This document shows positions 44,123 to 56,679 of a stretch of DNA of 64,000 nt, in pieces; position 1 is the stretch's first letter, and every line of letters begins with the position of its first letter. The DNA is taken from the NCBI GenBank assembly GCA_036583965.1, contig JAZBQD010000025.1, positions 11,858,300 to 11,922,299 on the forward strand, written 5' to 3'. The position numbers and the translations under genes were made by a program. The notes under the pieces were generated by a model. It did not search any database, was not told the DNA's origin, and saw only the letters and a program-made list of their open reading frames with translations. The stretch comes from Prunella strophiata. Its lineage: Eukaryota > Chordata > Aves > Passeriformes > Prunellidae.

Positions 44123-47100
44123 TCATCGGAACTCGTAGATAGGAGCGCTGTGCTCGGGAACGTGCGTTAAATTCAACGACTGATACCTGGCACAGGAGGG
44201 AGAGGGGAGGAGAGCATTACACACAGCTCCACAGAGCACACACTCTGCTGCCTGCTCTTCTCTCCCTCTTCACAGCCCCAGAGTGTTCAGGCATCCAACA
44301 CCCACTCTCCACAGTCCAAAATCCTGACAGAACTCAGCATTGTTCCTCATCATTCTACAACTCACTGACAGGAGGGTGCAGCCAGGTGGGGGTCGGGCTC
44401 TTTTCCCACAAAACTAGTGATGGGACAAGGGGAAACAGCCTCAAGGTGTGCTAGGAGAGATTCAGGCTGGATATGAGGAAAAAATTCCTCACTGAAAGAG
44501 TGGCTTAGGCCTGCCCAGGGAAGTGGCAGAGCTACCATCTCTGGAAGTGCTCAGAAATCAAACAGTCATTCCATTTGGGGTTTAGTGGGAATGGTGGTAT
44601 TAGGTCAAAGGTTGGACTTGATGATTTTCCAGGTTTTTTCCAACCTTAATGATCCTCTAATTCCCACTCTGCTCCCTCTGAGCCATCTGCAGCAAGGCAG
44701 CATTCCAGGTGGGCTGACTGTGGTGATTTTTTGGACTCCCTTTGAAGTTCAACAGCTTTCAAGTTCAAACAGTGTTTGCTACAAGTGCAAATTACACATG
44801 AGTCTTTCAAAGCTCAGCTAGAGGGAATGTGTCTGAAAGCCTCCTGGTTGCTTCCCCTCCCCCTGAGAGCTTCCAGCCATCCATCTGCTGCTCATGACAA
44901 TGATGCAAGGGAAAGGAGCTCTCCACAGCTCCTTGTCTCCAACAAAAAACCCACCAATTAGCTTTGACTGTTCTCTTGTCTTAACAGCAACACCCCAAGG
45001 ACCTCGGAATACAAAACATTGGCCTGACAAGATTTCTGCCTGAAGGGAGCAAGAGTCAAGCTGTTCCTCAAGAGAGAGAGCTGAGCTCCCTCACAGCATT
45101 TCTCCAGACCCTGTATCATCTTCCCTCCTCCACCCTGCCATCCCAAATTTCCTCTCTTTTTTTCCATAAGGGCAGCACTTTATACCACACCAACAGACTG
45201 CACCCCTCCCTTCAGCCCCAAGGTCCACCCACCAGCCTGAATCTCCTGCCTGGACACTCCCAAGGATGTGGACAAGCAGGAGAGAAGTCACAGCTTGGTT
45301 TAAGTCTTCAGGAGGCAGGAAACTTCCTTACCATTCTGAACTCCTATGGTAGTAATAGCCCTCTATAGATGCTGCTGACTTCTGGAAGCAGATGTAATAG
45401 AAACCAGCAAAGGAAGCACCACTGATGTCCTTGATGGTGTGATCTGGGACTAGGAACTGCTCCTGCATGCAAAACACAGGCTGCATCTTAAAATGCTGGT
45501 CAAATACAGCCCCACCCCACCCCAATCTGCCCTCCCAAACCAAATATTGGCATCCACTAACATGAAGACATTCCTGGCTGAGCACTCCCTGCACCCTCAG
45601 CAGCCCAGAGCAGAGACCAGAGTGTTCCTTCACCACCTGCCACTGCAGGGACCTCACAAGGAAGCAGATAACTGAGAACAGAATGAGTTTTAAGAGTGCA
45701 AGAGATCAGTTTCAACACCTGTCCCCTGAAAACCAGAATTCCCATTGCAAAACTGAGAGTCAGAGCCTGAGTATGAAGAGAAGGCTCCAGAGAGTTCTTA
45801 CTGCAGCTTTTCAACACTTAGGGGAGCTTATGGGAAAGCTGGAGAGGAACTTTGCTAAGGACATGGAGTGACAGGAAGAGAGGGAATGGCTTGCCACTGC
45901 CAGAGGGCAGGATTAGATGGGATATTGGGATGAAATTCTTCCCTGTGAGGGTGGGGAGGCCCTGGCACACAATACCCAGAGAAGCTGTGGGTGCCCCTGG
46001 ATCCCAGGAAGTGTCCAAGGACAGGGCTTGGAGCAACCTGGGGTAGTGGGAAGTGTCCCTGCCCTTGGCAGGAGGGTGGAACAAGATGAGCTTTAAGGTT
46101 CCTTCCAACCCACACCAGTCTAAGGTGACTGATGGTCCCAGCTGAAGAACAGAGCTGCAGACTGACCAGTCTGCATCAAACACAGGCCCCACACAGGGAC
46201 TGCAGACAGCAATTCTCTCATCCTCTGGAGCATCACCAAGCAAGATTTTCCTGTTGTGTTTTGAGCCACGACTGCAGCCCTTAAGGACACAATTAGCTGG
46301 CTAGACAAGAGTCATACTGGAACTTGCAAGTACAGTGGGTTTTGGGGTTGGCAGGGTGAGATCTTTCATTAAACCATCATAGCTGGAACAGCTCTCAGAC
46401 ACCTCAAGTCTCTGTGAGTGCCTTGCAAGCAGCTCAAGCAGAGAAGGAGACAAGCAGGGTTTACCTTCCATCTCATGAAGACATAGTCCCCATTTTTTAG
46501 ATCTTCATAATCAAAGTCATCAGAGTTAAATGTTTTTGCATACTGGTAAAAAGCCTGGAACTTTCCCTGAAACAAAAAAAGAGAGAAAAAAAAAAAAAAA
46601 AACCAAACCAGGATGTTTATTCCAGGAATGGAACTTCTAGTACCAGCTGCTGTTTAGGAGGGAAATCTACTGACACTCACAGCACTATCCAGCCTGACTG
46701 GAAAAGCTCCTGCACTTCCAGAGGAAGATATTTTGACAGAAATATAACAAACATCAAGGCTTGGCAAACAACAGCCCAGGTCAAGGGCTAGGGGGTGATC
46801 AGGTGGCTGCTGTAGCCTCAAAACATATCAGCAGGTACACCCTGCCCTGAGCAGGGACACAGATACCAACTACCCTCCCTACTTGTGCTCATGGGATCCC
46901 TTTCCCCTTCTCCATTCCATTTTGCAGTAAGTCCCCAAAAATAGGGAGTGTGTTCTCTCAGGGGGTCAAGGGATAGGGACTTGCTCCTGCTCCCTTCCCA
47001 CCCCATGGCCAACAAGTGGAAAACAAGACATCCCCTCCCTCATCACAGATCATGACTTGCTGAAGACACCTCTATTTGCAAAGACCCCAGAGGGAGACAG

Positions 47101-47988
47101 CAAAAAGGAGAGGTCTCCAGGCCTTTCTGCCAGCTCTTGCACGGGCACACAGTGCACCTCTCCCCCAAAGCAGCAGCCCAGAGGCAGGCTGTGCCCCCAG
47201 ATTTCTTTACCCAGTGTTTGCGGTCCACGTCCTCGTCGGCGTCCCACTTGCGCGTCAGGAACGGGTGTTTCTTACTGATTATCTCGCCCTCGAAGAACGT
47301 GGTGAGGGTTGGGTACTCCTGGCACAGGGGACACAAAGGTGGGGTCACAATTGTCACCCACAGACACCAACCCAAGGGCAGACAAAGCTCCATGCACTCA
47401 GCAGAAAGCATCTCCCACGGAGAGCTCTGGGCAATGAGGCTGCTGCTGCTGCCCCACACCTCTCCAAGGGTGACTCTTCCACTCTCTCATTCCAGCCTTT
47501 CTCTGCCTCTCTCCTCACTTCATGAAGCCAGGAGCCATGACAGAGCTGGGCTGTGGGGAAGGATTTGGAGCACAAGCAGCTGAGGGGGCTGCAGTGGCTC
47601 AGCCTGGAAAGAGGACCCCCACTCTCCAAACTCCCTGACAGGAAGGTGCAGCCAGGTGGGGGTCAGGCTCTGCTCCCAGGGAACAAGGCAAGAAGAAATG
47701 TCCTCAAATTGCAGCAAGGGAGGTTTAGATTGGATATTAAGAACAATTTAAAGGAGTAGTTAAAAGTTGGAACAGGTTGCCCAGCTGTGTCCTGGGTCAG
47801 TGGCTGGACTCGATGATTTTAGAGGGTTTTTCCAACTTTAAATGATTCCAAGGAGCTCCCAGCTGGATGATCACCTGTGACTTTTACAGCCAGCACCATT
47901 CCCCAGCTGATACCCTGTGATCAAATCTACAACAAGCTCAACCCCTCCACTTTCTATTTCTGGCAGCAGCTTCTCCCACCCCACCAGG

Positions 47989-48032
<44 letters not shown>

Positions 48033-49556
48033 AGAAAAAAAAAGCCTTTACACAGCCTTTTTTTGTGCTATTTTGCAGTTAACACTCACCTCTGTAAGGC
48101 CTTTAATCTTCAAGTATCCACAGAGATAGGAGTTTTCCATATCCACATGCTAGAAAAGAGTGCAAAGTGCAACCATAAAAATAGGCAGGAAGGTGCATGC
48201 TTGATCCAAAGCAGCTCCCAACCCTTCCAAGGGTAATTTCAGCTCCAGCTGGTACCCACTGCCCAATATTCACACTGCCAGCCCTTTTCCATGATGGGAA
48301 GCACCTGGAAAGATCGTTTGCAGGTGGCCAGCTCACCTCTGGCAGCCTCCACATCCCAGGCCTGCTCCCAAGGCAACACCCTCTGCCCAGAACTCTCCAG
48401 CAGGAAGCAAATCCCCTTTCCAGCCGGAAGGGATCTGACTCACAAGTGTTCTCCAAGAAAAAGCATCCCTGGAAGAATCACCCACACCCCCAGCATTTTG
48501 CAGGAGGCCTCTCTCCTAAATCTAAAGCTTTTATGCCACCTGCATTTTGAGTTATCAGGCTGCATCTCTCTGCCTGTGCTGTGCAGAAACTAAGCAAGGA
48601 TTTGCCTGCTCCTTTAACAGCAGGGATTTTCCAAGGGATTTTTTCTTTTCTTTGACATCTCCAGATCCGCTTTCAAAACAGGCAGTGAGTTATTCAGGGA
48701 AGTGCAAACCTCCACCCATGAGAAGATGGATCTTCTCCACCTGTGATCAAAGGACAGCAACGTTTCCCTGTGCTCAGCAAAGGGAGAGCAGGCAGCCCCC
48801 TCTCCTCAGCTGACACATGCAAAACAGCCACGTTTTCAGCACAAAAGCAGCGTTTTTAAGCACAAAACCACAGCCAGTCCCTGCGAGGTGGCAGCGTGCA
48901 GTGGAGCTGAGCAGCCATGGGATGTCCCCACCACAACAAATCCCACCAGGAACGTGGAGAACTGAACATAAAAAACACCCCGCCGGCTTGGAATCATCAC
49001 AGAATCACTGAGGTTGGAAAAGAGCTGAGATCATCCAGCCCATCCTGGTGACTGATTCACCACCTTGTCAACCAGACCACAGCACTGAGTGCCACGTCCA
49101 GTCTTTCCCTAAACACCTCCAGGGATGGTGACTCCACCACCACCCTAGGCAGTTCGTTCCAATGTTTAATGACCTTTTTTGTGAAGAAATTCCGCCTAAT
49201 ACCGAGGGCTAGGGTGATGCGGTGCTGTCGCAGGGGGCCGGCGGGGCGGGAACGGCCACCACGGCCTGAGGCGAGCGGGTCCCCAGGCCGCGGTGGCCCT
49301 TCCCGCCCCGCCAGGGCTCGGCTCGCCCCACCACCCCCCTCACCTGCATGACGACCTCCACCTCGTAGGCGTTGCCTTTGCTGCGCTGCTGCCCGCGGAA
49401 CTTGGCCCCGCTGTAGAGAAGCGAGGTGGCCACTCCAGGCTGCGCCGTGTTGATGGGGGGCGGCGGCACTAGGCTGCTGGCGGCCGCTCCGGTGGCAGGG
49501 GAGGAGGCCGAGGTCCCCGCCCCTCCAGCGCGGCGCCTCTCGCTCCTAACCGGCAT
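44123..49556 (-). CDS. GID4: GID4, CTLH E3 ligase substrate receptor, complete
   Basis: GID4 is the beta-barrel subunit of the CTLH/GID ubiquitin ligase that recognises Pro/N-degrons. Six exons join to 678 bp, 225 codons plus TGA: 49344-49556, 48090-48149, 47211-47318, 46465-46566, 45332-45462 and 44123-44186. The protein starts MPVRSE, then [20 protein letters not shown]. It continues with [56 protein letters not shown] and [14 protein letters not shown], and ends YEFR. All phases close. The frame stays open upstream of this ATG to 49850 and includes APGDPPE just before MPVR, resembling the annotated mammalian extension; a longer N-terminus is therefore possible. It shares a promoter with ATPAF2. 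Confidence 0.97.
44360..44665 (+). mobile_element. CR1 LINE 3' fragment
   Basis: Blocks: GTGCAGCCAGGTGGGGGTCG, CAAGGGGAAACAGCCTCAAG, TTCAGGCTGGATATGAGG and TCCAACCTTAATGATCCTC. Antisense in a GID4 intron. Confidence 0.85.
45880..46125 (+). mobile_element. CR1 LINE 3' fragment
   Basis: Blocks: GATTAGATGGGATATTGGG, CCAGAGAAGCTGTGGGTGCC, GTGTCCAAGGACAGGGCTTG and GATGAGCTTTAAGGTTCC. Antisense in a GID4 intron. Confidence 0.88.
47590..47852 (+). mobile_element. CR1 LINE 3' fragment
   Basis: Blocks: AGGTGCAGCCAGGTGGGGGT, GTTTAGATTGGATATTAAG, GGAACAGGTTGCCCAGC and a terminal CCAACTTTAAATGATTCC. It appears to be the same subfamily as the copy at 44360. Confidence 0.85.
47989..48043. repeat. Poly-A tract in GID4 intron 2
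   Basis: About 42 consecutive A residues, interrupted once by CAG and then resuming, lie 45-100 bp from the GID4 exon 2 donor. The transcript therefore has a long U tract just downstream of that 5' splice site. Confidence 0.9.
48995..49215 (-). mobile_element. CR1 LINE fragment beside GID4 exon 1
   Basis: Reverse-complement CR1: ATCACAGAATCACTGAGG, AGAGCTGAGATCATCCAGCC and GAAGAAATTCCGCCTAATACC. It ends about 130 bp from the GID4 exon 1 donor. Confidence 0.87.
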
Positions 49557-49915
49557 CTCGGGGGGGTCCCCGGGCGCCAGCGTGGCCGGGGCCGGGGTGC
49601 GGCCGGGGGACGCCACCCGCTCCGCTCCTCTCCGCTCCCTCACGCCGCGGCCGCCGCTGGGTCGGGGCCTCCTGGCAGCGCCTCCGCGCGCTCCCATTGG
49701 CCCCCGCGCGCGTGCCGGAGGGGCGTTTCCTGATTCCGATTGGCTGTTGGCACGGCGCCGGGCGTTGATTGGTTGTGCTGCCTCCTGGCGCTGCTGGGAA
49801 ATGTAGGATTTTTTATCCCGGCGGCGCGGATTGGTTGCGGCTGCCGGCAAGATGGCGGCGCCCAGGGAGCGGCGCTGAGCGCTGTGAGGACGAGGTTGCT
49901 ATGTCGTCTGTCGCG
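49557..49915. promoter_or_regulatory. Bidirectional GID4/ATPAF2 promoter
   Basis: The GID4 and ATPAF2 start codons are divergent and only about 360 bp apart in a CpG island. Four inverted CCAAT boxes (ATTGG at 49696-49700, 49739-49743, 49768-49772 and 49830-49834) are followed by a YY1-type AAGATGGCGGCG at 49849-49860, about 55 bp before the ATPAF2 ATG. There is no TATA box. This is a typical housekeeping bidirectional architecture. Confidence 0.75.
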
Positions 49916-52900
49916 ATGTGGCGCGGCTGTCGCCGGCTGTGGTGGGCCCACTCCCCGCCCGCTCGGCTTCCCCGACCGCCTCCTGCAGATGCTGGGAGCA
50001 GCCCGGTGGGGCTGTGCGGGCGCCGGGCCTATGCCCCGCCGGCAGGTGAGGGAGCACAGGGGCGGCTCCAGCCCCGTTTGGGGAGGGGGATCCTTCCCTG
50101 GGGAGCCAGGGGTCACCCGGGGCAGGGCTGGATCGGCACGGCCTCGCGGGGACCGCGCTCCCCACGGCCGTTGAGCGGCCCCGGTGCTGGGGCTCCCCCC
50201 CGCGCCCTTTCCCTGGCGTTAATGTGTGTTCGGAGCGGGCAGGGTTCGCTGGCCGCACGGCCGAGCCCTCGCTGACCCACTTTGTTACACTTGTTTTTGT
50301 GTTTTGTTGGGTTTTAGGGATTTTGAGGGAATGGGAGTCAGACGAAAAGGTTCAGGTGTGTTCTGACCCACGGATCCCATCCAAAGACTTTGCTGGAATC
50401 GTGTGGGTTTGAGAACAGTAAAATTAACCTCATTTTGTCAGAGGTGAGGCTGCAGAGTCGCGGTGACTCATGACAAGGTTTTGGGAGTCACTGATGAGCC
50501 TCGGGGCTCCTCTGGGGTACAGACACTTTAATCTGTTTTTAGAACTGTGCCTGAGGCCCCGAAGCTCACAGGTCACCGAGCCTGAGCAAATCCTTCCATT
50601 TCCCCAGCGGGAATGTGCTGGTTTCAGCCTGGAATAGCAGACCTGCAGCCTGACCTGTTTGCTGTGCCCTTCACGAGACAGATTTATGGGTTTGGGATTT
50701 ACAACCTGGTTGCTGCTGTCAAGGGAATGGCTCGTGGATTCTTCCTGCCTTGTGGGAGGGGTGTGAGCCTTTGGAATGGGTGTAATCCTGCTCTCACAGG
50801 CTCAGGAGTGCTGGTAGCAAAGGATGCTGCTCCTAAAATGAGACCTGAAGTTTCCTCAGGCTCACCTTGCTGGTGGGGCAGGTGTATTCCTGAGCTGCAC
50901 TGTGATGTTTGAACTGCAGTGTCCTTTGGGAATTAATTTATCCAGTGTGATTATAACTGTAGAATCTGGAAAGGCTGACCTTGAAGCAAAACTCTTGAGG
51001 AGAGGTGGGACAGACCTGCTTGGGAAATCAGCCCTGCCACACTCTGAGCCCCCAGCCTGGCAGGAGTGCAGCTGGTTCTGTTTGCTCCCTGCTGCTTCCC
51101 TGCTGAGTGGAGCTCACTGCAGCTCACAGCTTTGAAACTGTGGATGAAGGGCTGGATTTTTGTGGCCAGGCCACCTCGACAGCACCAAAGCTCTGTCTGT
51201 TCTGAGCTGTGATGGGGAGCAGGGGAAGGGGCTGAACATTCTCTGTTTGCCCTCTGAATGTTCTCTTTGCCTTGTGTTTCTGTCCCCAGAGAGGAAGAGG
51301 TTCTACCAGAACGTGAGCATCTCACAGGGGGAAGGTGAGTATGGCCACTGGGATGGGATAATGGGATAATGGGATGGGATGGAGGGGCTGATCCCTGGAG
51401 AGGTGTCATCTCCATACCACCTCAGCACCTGCAGCCCAGGCTGTGCCAGTGGCAGGTTTGTCACCAGCTGCTGTGCCCCCTCCTCATCTACAGCAAAGCT
51501 CCATGGTGGGAAGCAGCTTCCAGCACCAAGTGTATCCAAGTGATGGTGGGAAACCTGAGTATTCCTACTCCCTTGCTCCTGTCAGCTCTGGCTCTGATTC
51601 TGCTCCCTCTGTGGGGTTGTCTGTTGTTCCTTAGTGCCTGCTCCTCTTTGATTCCCCAGGATTTCTACTCTGATTCCCCAGGAGGCTTTGAAATAAACCT
51701 GGACCACCGAAAGCTGAAAACGCCCCAGGCCAAGCTCTTCACTGTCCCCAGCGAGGCCTTGGCCATTGCAGTGGCAACAGAGTGGGATTCCCAGAGAGAC
51801 ACCATCAAGTTCTACACAATGCACCTGGTGAGCACGGCAGGGTGGAGTGCTGAGACCTCCAAATGCAGAATGTGCAGGCAGCAGGTTGTCCTGCTCCTAA
51901 TGAGCAGAAAGTTAGGATTTTCTCTGAGCTGGCTGGGTGCCTGTCTAGAGGGAATCTGTGTCACTAGGGGAACTTGGAAGGGGCTGGACAGTGTTATTGG
52001 GAATAGTGTGGGGCAGGAGGAAACTGAGCTCTGGAACAAACCATAGCCCTTTCCCCCTGCTGCTTAATGAGCTGTTTCCAGGGATTCTGAAAGATTTGAG
52101 AAGATACTTATTACATGAGCCATTTTGTGGTCCTGCACCCCTGAACAGTTGTTCATCTGCCACAAATCCCTCTGCTTCTTCTTGGCATTGCACCATGGAA
52201 GCTGCTGCTTTTTCAAGGCTGGAATAGCAGCAGTTTCAACTGCTTTTATCCCCAGACCACTCTGTGCAACACGGCGCTGGACAATCCCACTCAGCGAAAC
52301 AAAACGCAGCTGATCCGAGCAGCTGTGAAGTTCCTGGAGACAGACACAGTCTGGTATGAGATGGGGACCCAGCTGGATTTTGGAAAGAGGGTTGGGTAAA
52401 GTGAGGGAACACATCTGCACTCACCCAGTCATGGTATGGCTCTGATCTGTGCTGGTTTTTGCCTGAGGGTTTGAATTAGTTTAGATCAGTCCTGCATGTG
52501 CAAACCTGGTTGGAGTCTGTGCACCCAAAGAAGGAATATTGGATTTGGTTCTCTGTTGAACTCTGTTTTGGACACCTCCCTGCTGGGCAAGGGTGAGAGC
52601 AGTGGGAAATGAAGATCTTGGAGAAAAAGAAACATCTTTGAAAGGCCTGTGGGGATCTGTCAGCCAGTCCCTGGTATTCCTGTGCCAGTGCAGATAGCTC
52701 AGACTACTTGTACCAGTCCCAAAATGCCCTTCATTCCTTAAGGTCCCTGTGAGCTGTAGGATCAAGCCTGTTCATGCCCAGGCTCCTGTCCCAGCCTCCA
52801 CTGGCAGCTGCACAGTTCCTGTGGAGAGAGAGAGGAGCAGGCTTCCCCCACCTGCCCTTGTGGCTTTGGTCAGACTGGGGGAGCAGGGAATGCTGAGCTG

Positions 52901-55186
52901 AGCCACGGGGCAAAGAGAAGCAGGAGTGGCCCCACAGAGACTTGCAGTGGGGTTTGTACCCTCCTCTAACTGCTAAACCTCACTTCAGTTTGTGGTTTGA
53001 TGCTGCCTGCAGTTTTCAGTTGGCTGGTTCACTGCTCTGTTTTGTAGTAAGACAGAATTGTCCTTCCTGGAATAACAAAAAGCACTGAATTTAGGGAAGA
53101 GCTGGGGGATTGTTCCCTGTCACTGCTGCCTGGGTGGACAGCAGGTCCCTGTTCCACTTGCTGTGGGTCTGGTGGGGTCAGTGTCCTTCCCAGAGGTGTG
53201 TCCCAGCCTGGCAGTGACCATCCAGTGTGGTTTTGTTCTGTGATGTCCCAGCTATCGTGTGGAGGAGCCTCCAGCCTTGGCAGAACTCCAGAAGAATGAA
53301 TGGGATCCCCTGGTGGCCTGGGCTGAGAAAAGGTGAGAGCTCAAAGGGTTCCTGGCTGCTTAAGGCCCTGCCCTGCTGAGCCCAGGAGCTCTGGTGCTCA
53401 GAAGTGCCAGGGCCACAAGCTCCATGAGCCCTGGGCTTTGCTGAGGGTTTGGGTGATCATTCCAGGTACAATGTGACAATTGGCTCCTCGACCAGCATCC
53501 TGGGGCCAAACATTCCACCCAGCACCAAGGAGACCTTTTGTCAGCCACCTGGCATCCTACAACATGTGGGCCCTGCAAGGTGAGAGGGGCTGGGCCACTG
53601 AGGAGGTGGTTCCTCTCCATGGGGCAGGAGAGTGACTGGAATGTTTTTCTTCTCCTGCTCCAAGTGTGGAGGTTTATGTTTTAAGTCTGCAGGCCAGGCC
53701 CTGACCTGCTTTTGTCACAGGCAGGGATTCTCTTCAGTGCCACTGGTGTTCAGGATCTGACTGTGCTGTCCCATGAGCTGCTTGCTCCACCTTAGCACAA
53801 ATAACTTCTTTAATACCAAACCTTCTAATGATTTAATCCCTAGCTTTGATGTTACCAGGAAAAGAAATAAGGCTTAGTACTCCAAAGTGCCCACACTGTC
53901 CTCACTTTTTTATCCTTATATCCCACTTAATCTTGCCTGAATCATCTGAATGACACCGAAAGATAAAGAAATGAAGGGAGGTTTGCTTTGCTCCAGACCT
54001 GAATGAGCAGCAGGCAGTGAAACCCACAAAAGACACAGAATGCTTGAGCCTGGATGGGTATCTCTTCCCTTTGCAGAGGGAAAGGTTGTGGCAGAATAAA
54101 AGGAGGTGGTGTCCAGGGCATGGCATTTGTCTCTGTGGTGGCAGGGCCAGCACAATGCCCTGTGCCTGGTGTTGACCACAGATCTGAGTGCCCAGGTGCA
54201 GGTGGGAGGATCACTGGCCCTCCCTGAGTGGTTATCACAGCCTGCCTGTCTCTTCAGAGCATGTGAAGATGCTGCTGTAATGCTGCAGAAAACAGCCATG
54301 AATCTTGTTTGGTTTGGGTTATTCCCTTCCAGGTATAGAATTTGTAATCACCCAGCTGAAATCGCTGATTCTGTCCATGAGCCTGATTGACAGGCACATT
54401 ACAGTAGAGAAAGCTGTGCTTCTGTCTCGCCTGGAGGAAGAATACCAGGTAAATTATGTTACAAAACAGCCCTATAATTCAAATAGCAATAATCTCAGCA
54501 TGACAAATGCATCCCCCACCACAAATAACTGGCAGGGGAAGTGCCTGCTATAGCAAGAGACGTTCCACTCCACCAGTCTCTATGTCTGAGAGTGTTTGGA
54601 GTGTGCTGCTGCAGAGCAACACCATGGGCACACCAGCCCAGAGTGCTCCCAGGGCTGCCAGTTTCTTTTCACAGAGCCCAGATGGCTGCTTTTCTCCCTC
54701 TCTAATCTCAAGTGCAAAGTTGTGGCTGACTTTTCCTGCTGAGGGTTATCCAGCCTGGAGGCTTTGGTAGACACCAAGATATCAAGCTTGCTGGAAATTA
54801 GCTTGGTGTGAAGCTCTCCTTGTCCCAAAAGTGGCTGAAGTTGGGAATCTTTTCATCCTCCTGTTAAGAGGCTTTGCCTCAGACCCCGGTACAGATGAAG
54901 CACATCCTGATCTCGAGATATCCCTGCCTCAGCAGTCAGAGATCATCTCAGCTCCTGGGGGGGTTACCTGTGCTTCACAAACATGAGAAGGGAAGCTGAG
55001 AGTTGCTGAGCTGCTTTGAGTGCAATCCATGTTCCTCCTCTCCTTCAGATTCGGCGCTGGGGCAACGTGGAGTGGGCCCACGACTACGACCTGTGTGAGC
55101 TGCGTGCCCGCACGGCAGCTGGGACTCTCTTTGTTCACCTCTGCTCAGAGAGCTCCACTGTAAAACACAAGCTGCTGCAGGACTGA
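49916..55186 (+). CDS. ATPAF2: ATPAF2, ATP synthase F1 assembly factor 2, with one frame break
   Basis: ATPAF2 (ATP12) is a mitochondrial matrix chaperone that binds the F1 alpha subunit. Eight exons are visible: 49916-50045, 51290-51334, 51682-51827, 52256-52353, 53252-53332, 53466-53579, 54333-54448 and 55049-55186. They begin MWRGCRRLWW, with an Arg-rich mitochondrial presequence. Conserved blocks include RKRFYQNVSI, GFEINLDHRKLKTPQAKLFT, VATEWDSQRDTIKFYTMHL, LIDRHITVEKAVLLSRLEEE and WGNVEWAHDYDL. Exon 6 is 114 bp where its phases require 113; an extra T in TTTT (53536-53539) shifts the frame and would end translation early in exon 7. Without it the product is 288 codons, matching the family. 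An in-frame ATG at 49901 is an alternative start. ATTAAA at 55623-55628 is the likely polyadenylation signal. Confidence 0.94.
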
Positions 55187-56514
55187 GGCAGCTGGGCAGG
55201 GCACAGAAACAAAATGTCCAGCTGGGAATTGCTGGCCTGACCCAGTGGATGGTAGTCACCTTCCTGCCATTCCACTTTTTCTGGGATCAGCTTCATGTGC
55301 TGTGGTTTTGTGGGCAACCCTTCACTTGGATTGCCTGCTGCAGTGCAGCACACAAGGAGGAGAGGTCAAGGTGAGCTTCCTCTGAATCCCCAAGCCAGCA
55401 GCTCCATCCTTTCCTGGTGTCTGTAACTCATCAGAGGAGCTCCCACGGAAGAAACAGCTTCCTGGGCAGGGCACGGCACAGACATACCCAGCATATGCCA
55501 CATGTCTTCATAGCTGCCAGCTCCTGACACACACTTGTTATGGAAATCTGAAAACAGACTCCACTGCATCTGTTGTTCATCCCTCGGCGTGCCTGTCTGT
55601 AACACCAGGGTCTCTGTGTTCCATTAAAGACTCGCCCCTGTGAGGTACCAAAAGCTGTGTGTCTTTGTTTTAGTCACCAAACTGTGGGGTGGGTCCTGAG
55701 CTGCCAGGTTGTGGGCAGGTGCTGGGATGGCTCCAGGTATTAAAAATCACAGACCAGAGCAGACACTAACTACTGTGTGAACCACTCCATGCAGCTGAGG
55801 AGGTAGCAAGGAGACAACTGCATAGTCCTGGAGCACGAGGGGTAAAACCTGGGCTCCAGCCATCTTCAGAAGCACAGAGCACGATGAGCTCAATCTGTGT
55901 TTGACAAGCAGCGCCAGCCACGGGGCTTTTCTGAGACCTGCTCTGCCCCTGGCAAGCACACACAGCCACCCTCTCATTTAACCTTCCCACCTTCTCCTTG
56001 CTGCCTGCCTGGAGCAGCAGCGTTCCTCAGGAGCTGCCCACAAGCGAGCGTGGCAGCGCCTGTCACCCAGCAAGGAGGGGAATTAATGACTCCTCACTTG
56101 GCTGTTGCGAGCGGCGGCGCGTGAGCTCCCCTGGAACCATTGATTTCCCTTCCTGCTGGCTGGGGGCTGCTCTGCTCACGCTGCAGAAAGCTGATTGTGA
56201 GAAGGGGTGAGAAGATGAGGCTCCCAGGCATACGGAGCCCCCGCCAGCCTTGTGCTTGCTGAGCTGGAAACCTGCTGTTATCTCGGGGGTGGTTTGATGG
56301 AGAGTGTTCCTCTCCTGAGCTGCTGCCTCGTGCCAGCAGCTCACAGGTTCCTGCCACTGAGCTCGCAGGTACCGAAGCTTTCAGGCAGTGATATGCTACG
56401 ATGATTTGGTTCAATCAGCTCACAGCTGATCCATAACCCCTTGTGACCAGGTCTGAGTTGTCTGCAAGGGCTTTGTGCCAATGTGATGGAAGAGACAGGG
56501 CTTTGGATGCTTCT
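55187..56514. other. ATPAF2 3' UTR and convergent intergenic gap
   Basis: The ATPAF2 3' UTR probably ends near 55645, just after ATTAAA. From there to about 56515 no exon, repeat or RNA gene is recognised. The two genes converge here. Confidence 0.5.
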
Positions 56515-56679
56515 CCAGAGTCGAGAAGTAGCTTTTATTTGCAGTGTATGGTGAGATGGAAGAAATATGCATTTGGTCTGAAATGTCCCAGGCAGCTTGG
56601 CCAGAGAGAGGCAGCTGTTCCTGCTGGGGGCTGTCCTGTGTGCTCCAGCTGAGGCAGCTGCCCAGCCCTGTTCTGTAGG
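56515..56679 (-). terminator. DRC3: DRC3 3' UTR and polyadenylation signal
   Basis: A minus-strand AATAAA (plus TTTATT at 56534-56539) lies about 140 bp past the DRC3 TAG stop, giving a short 3' UTR. Confidence 0.6.
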
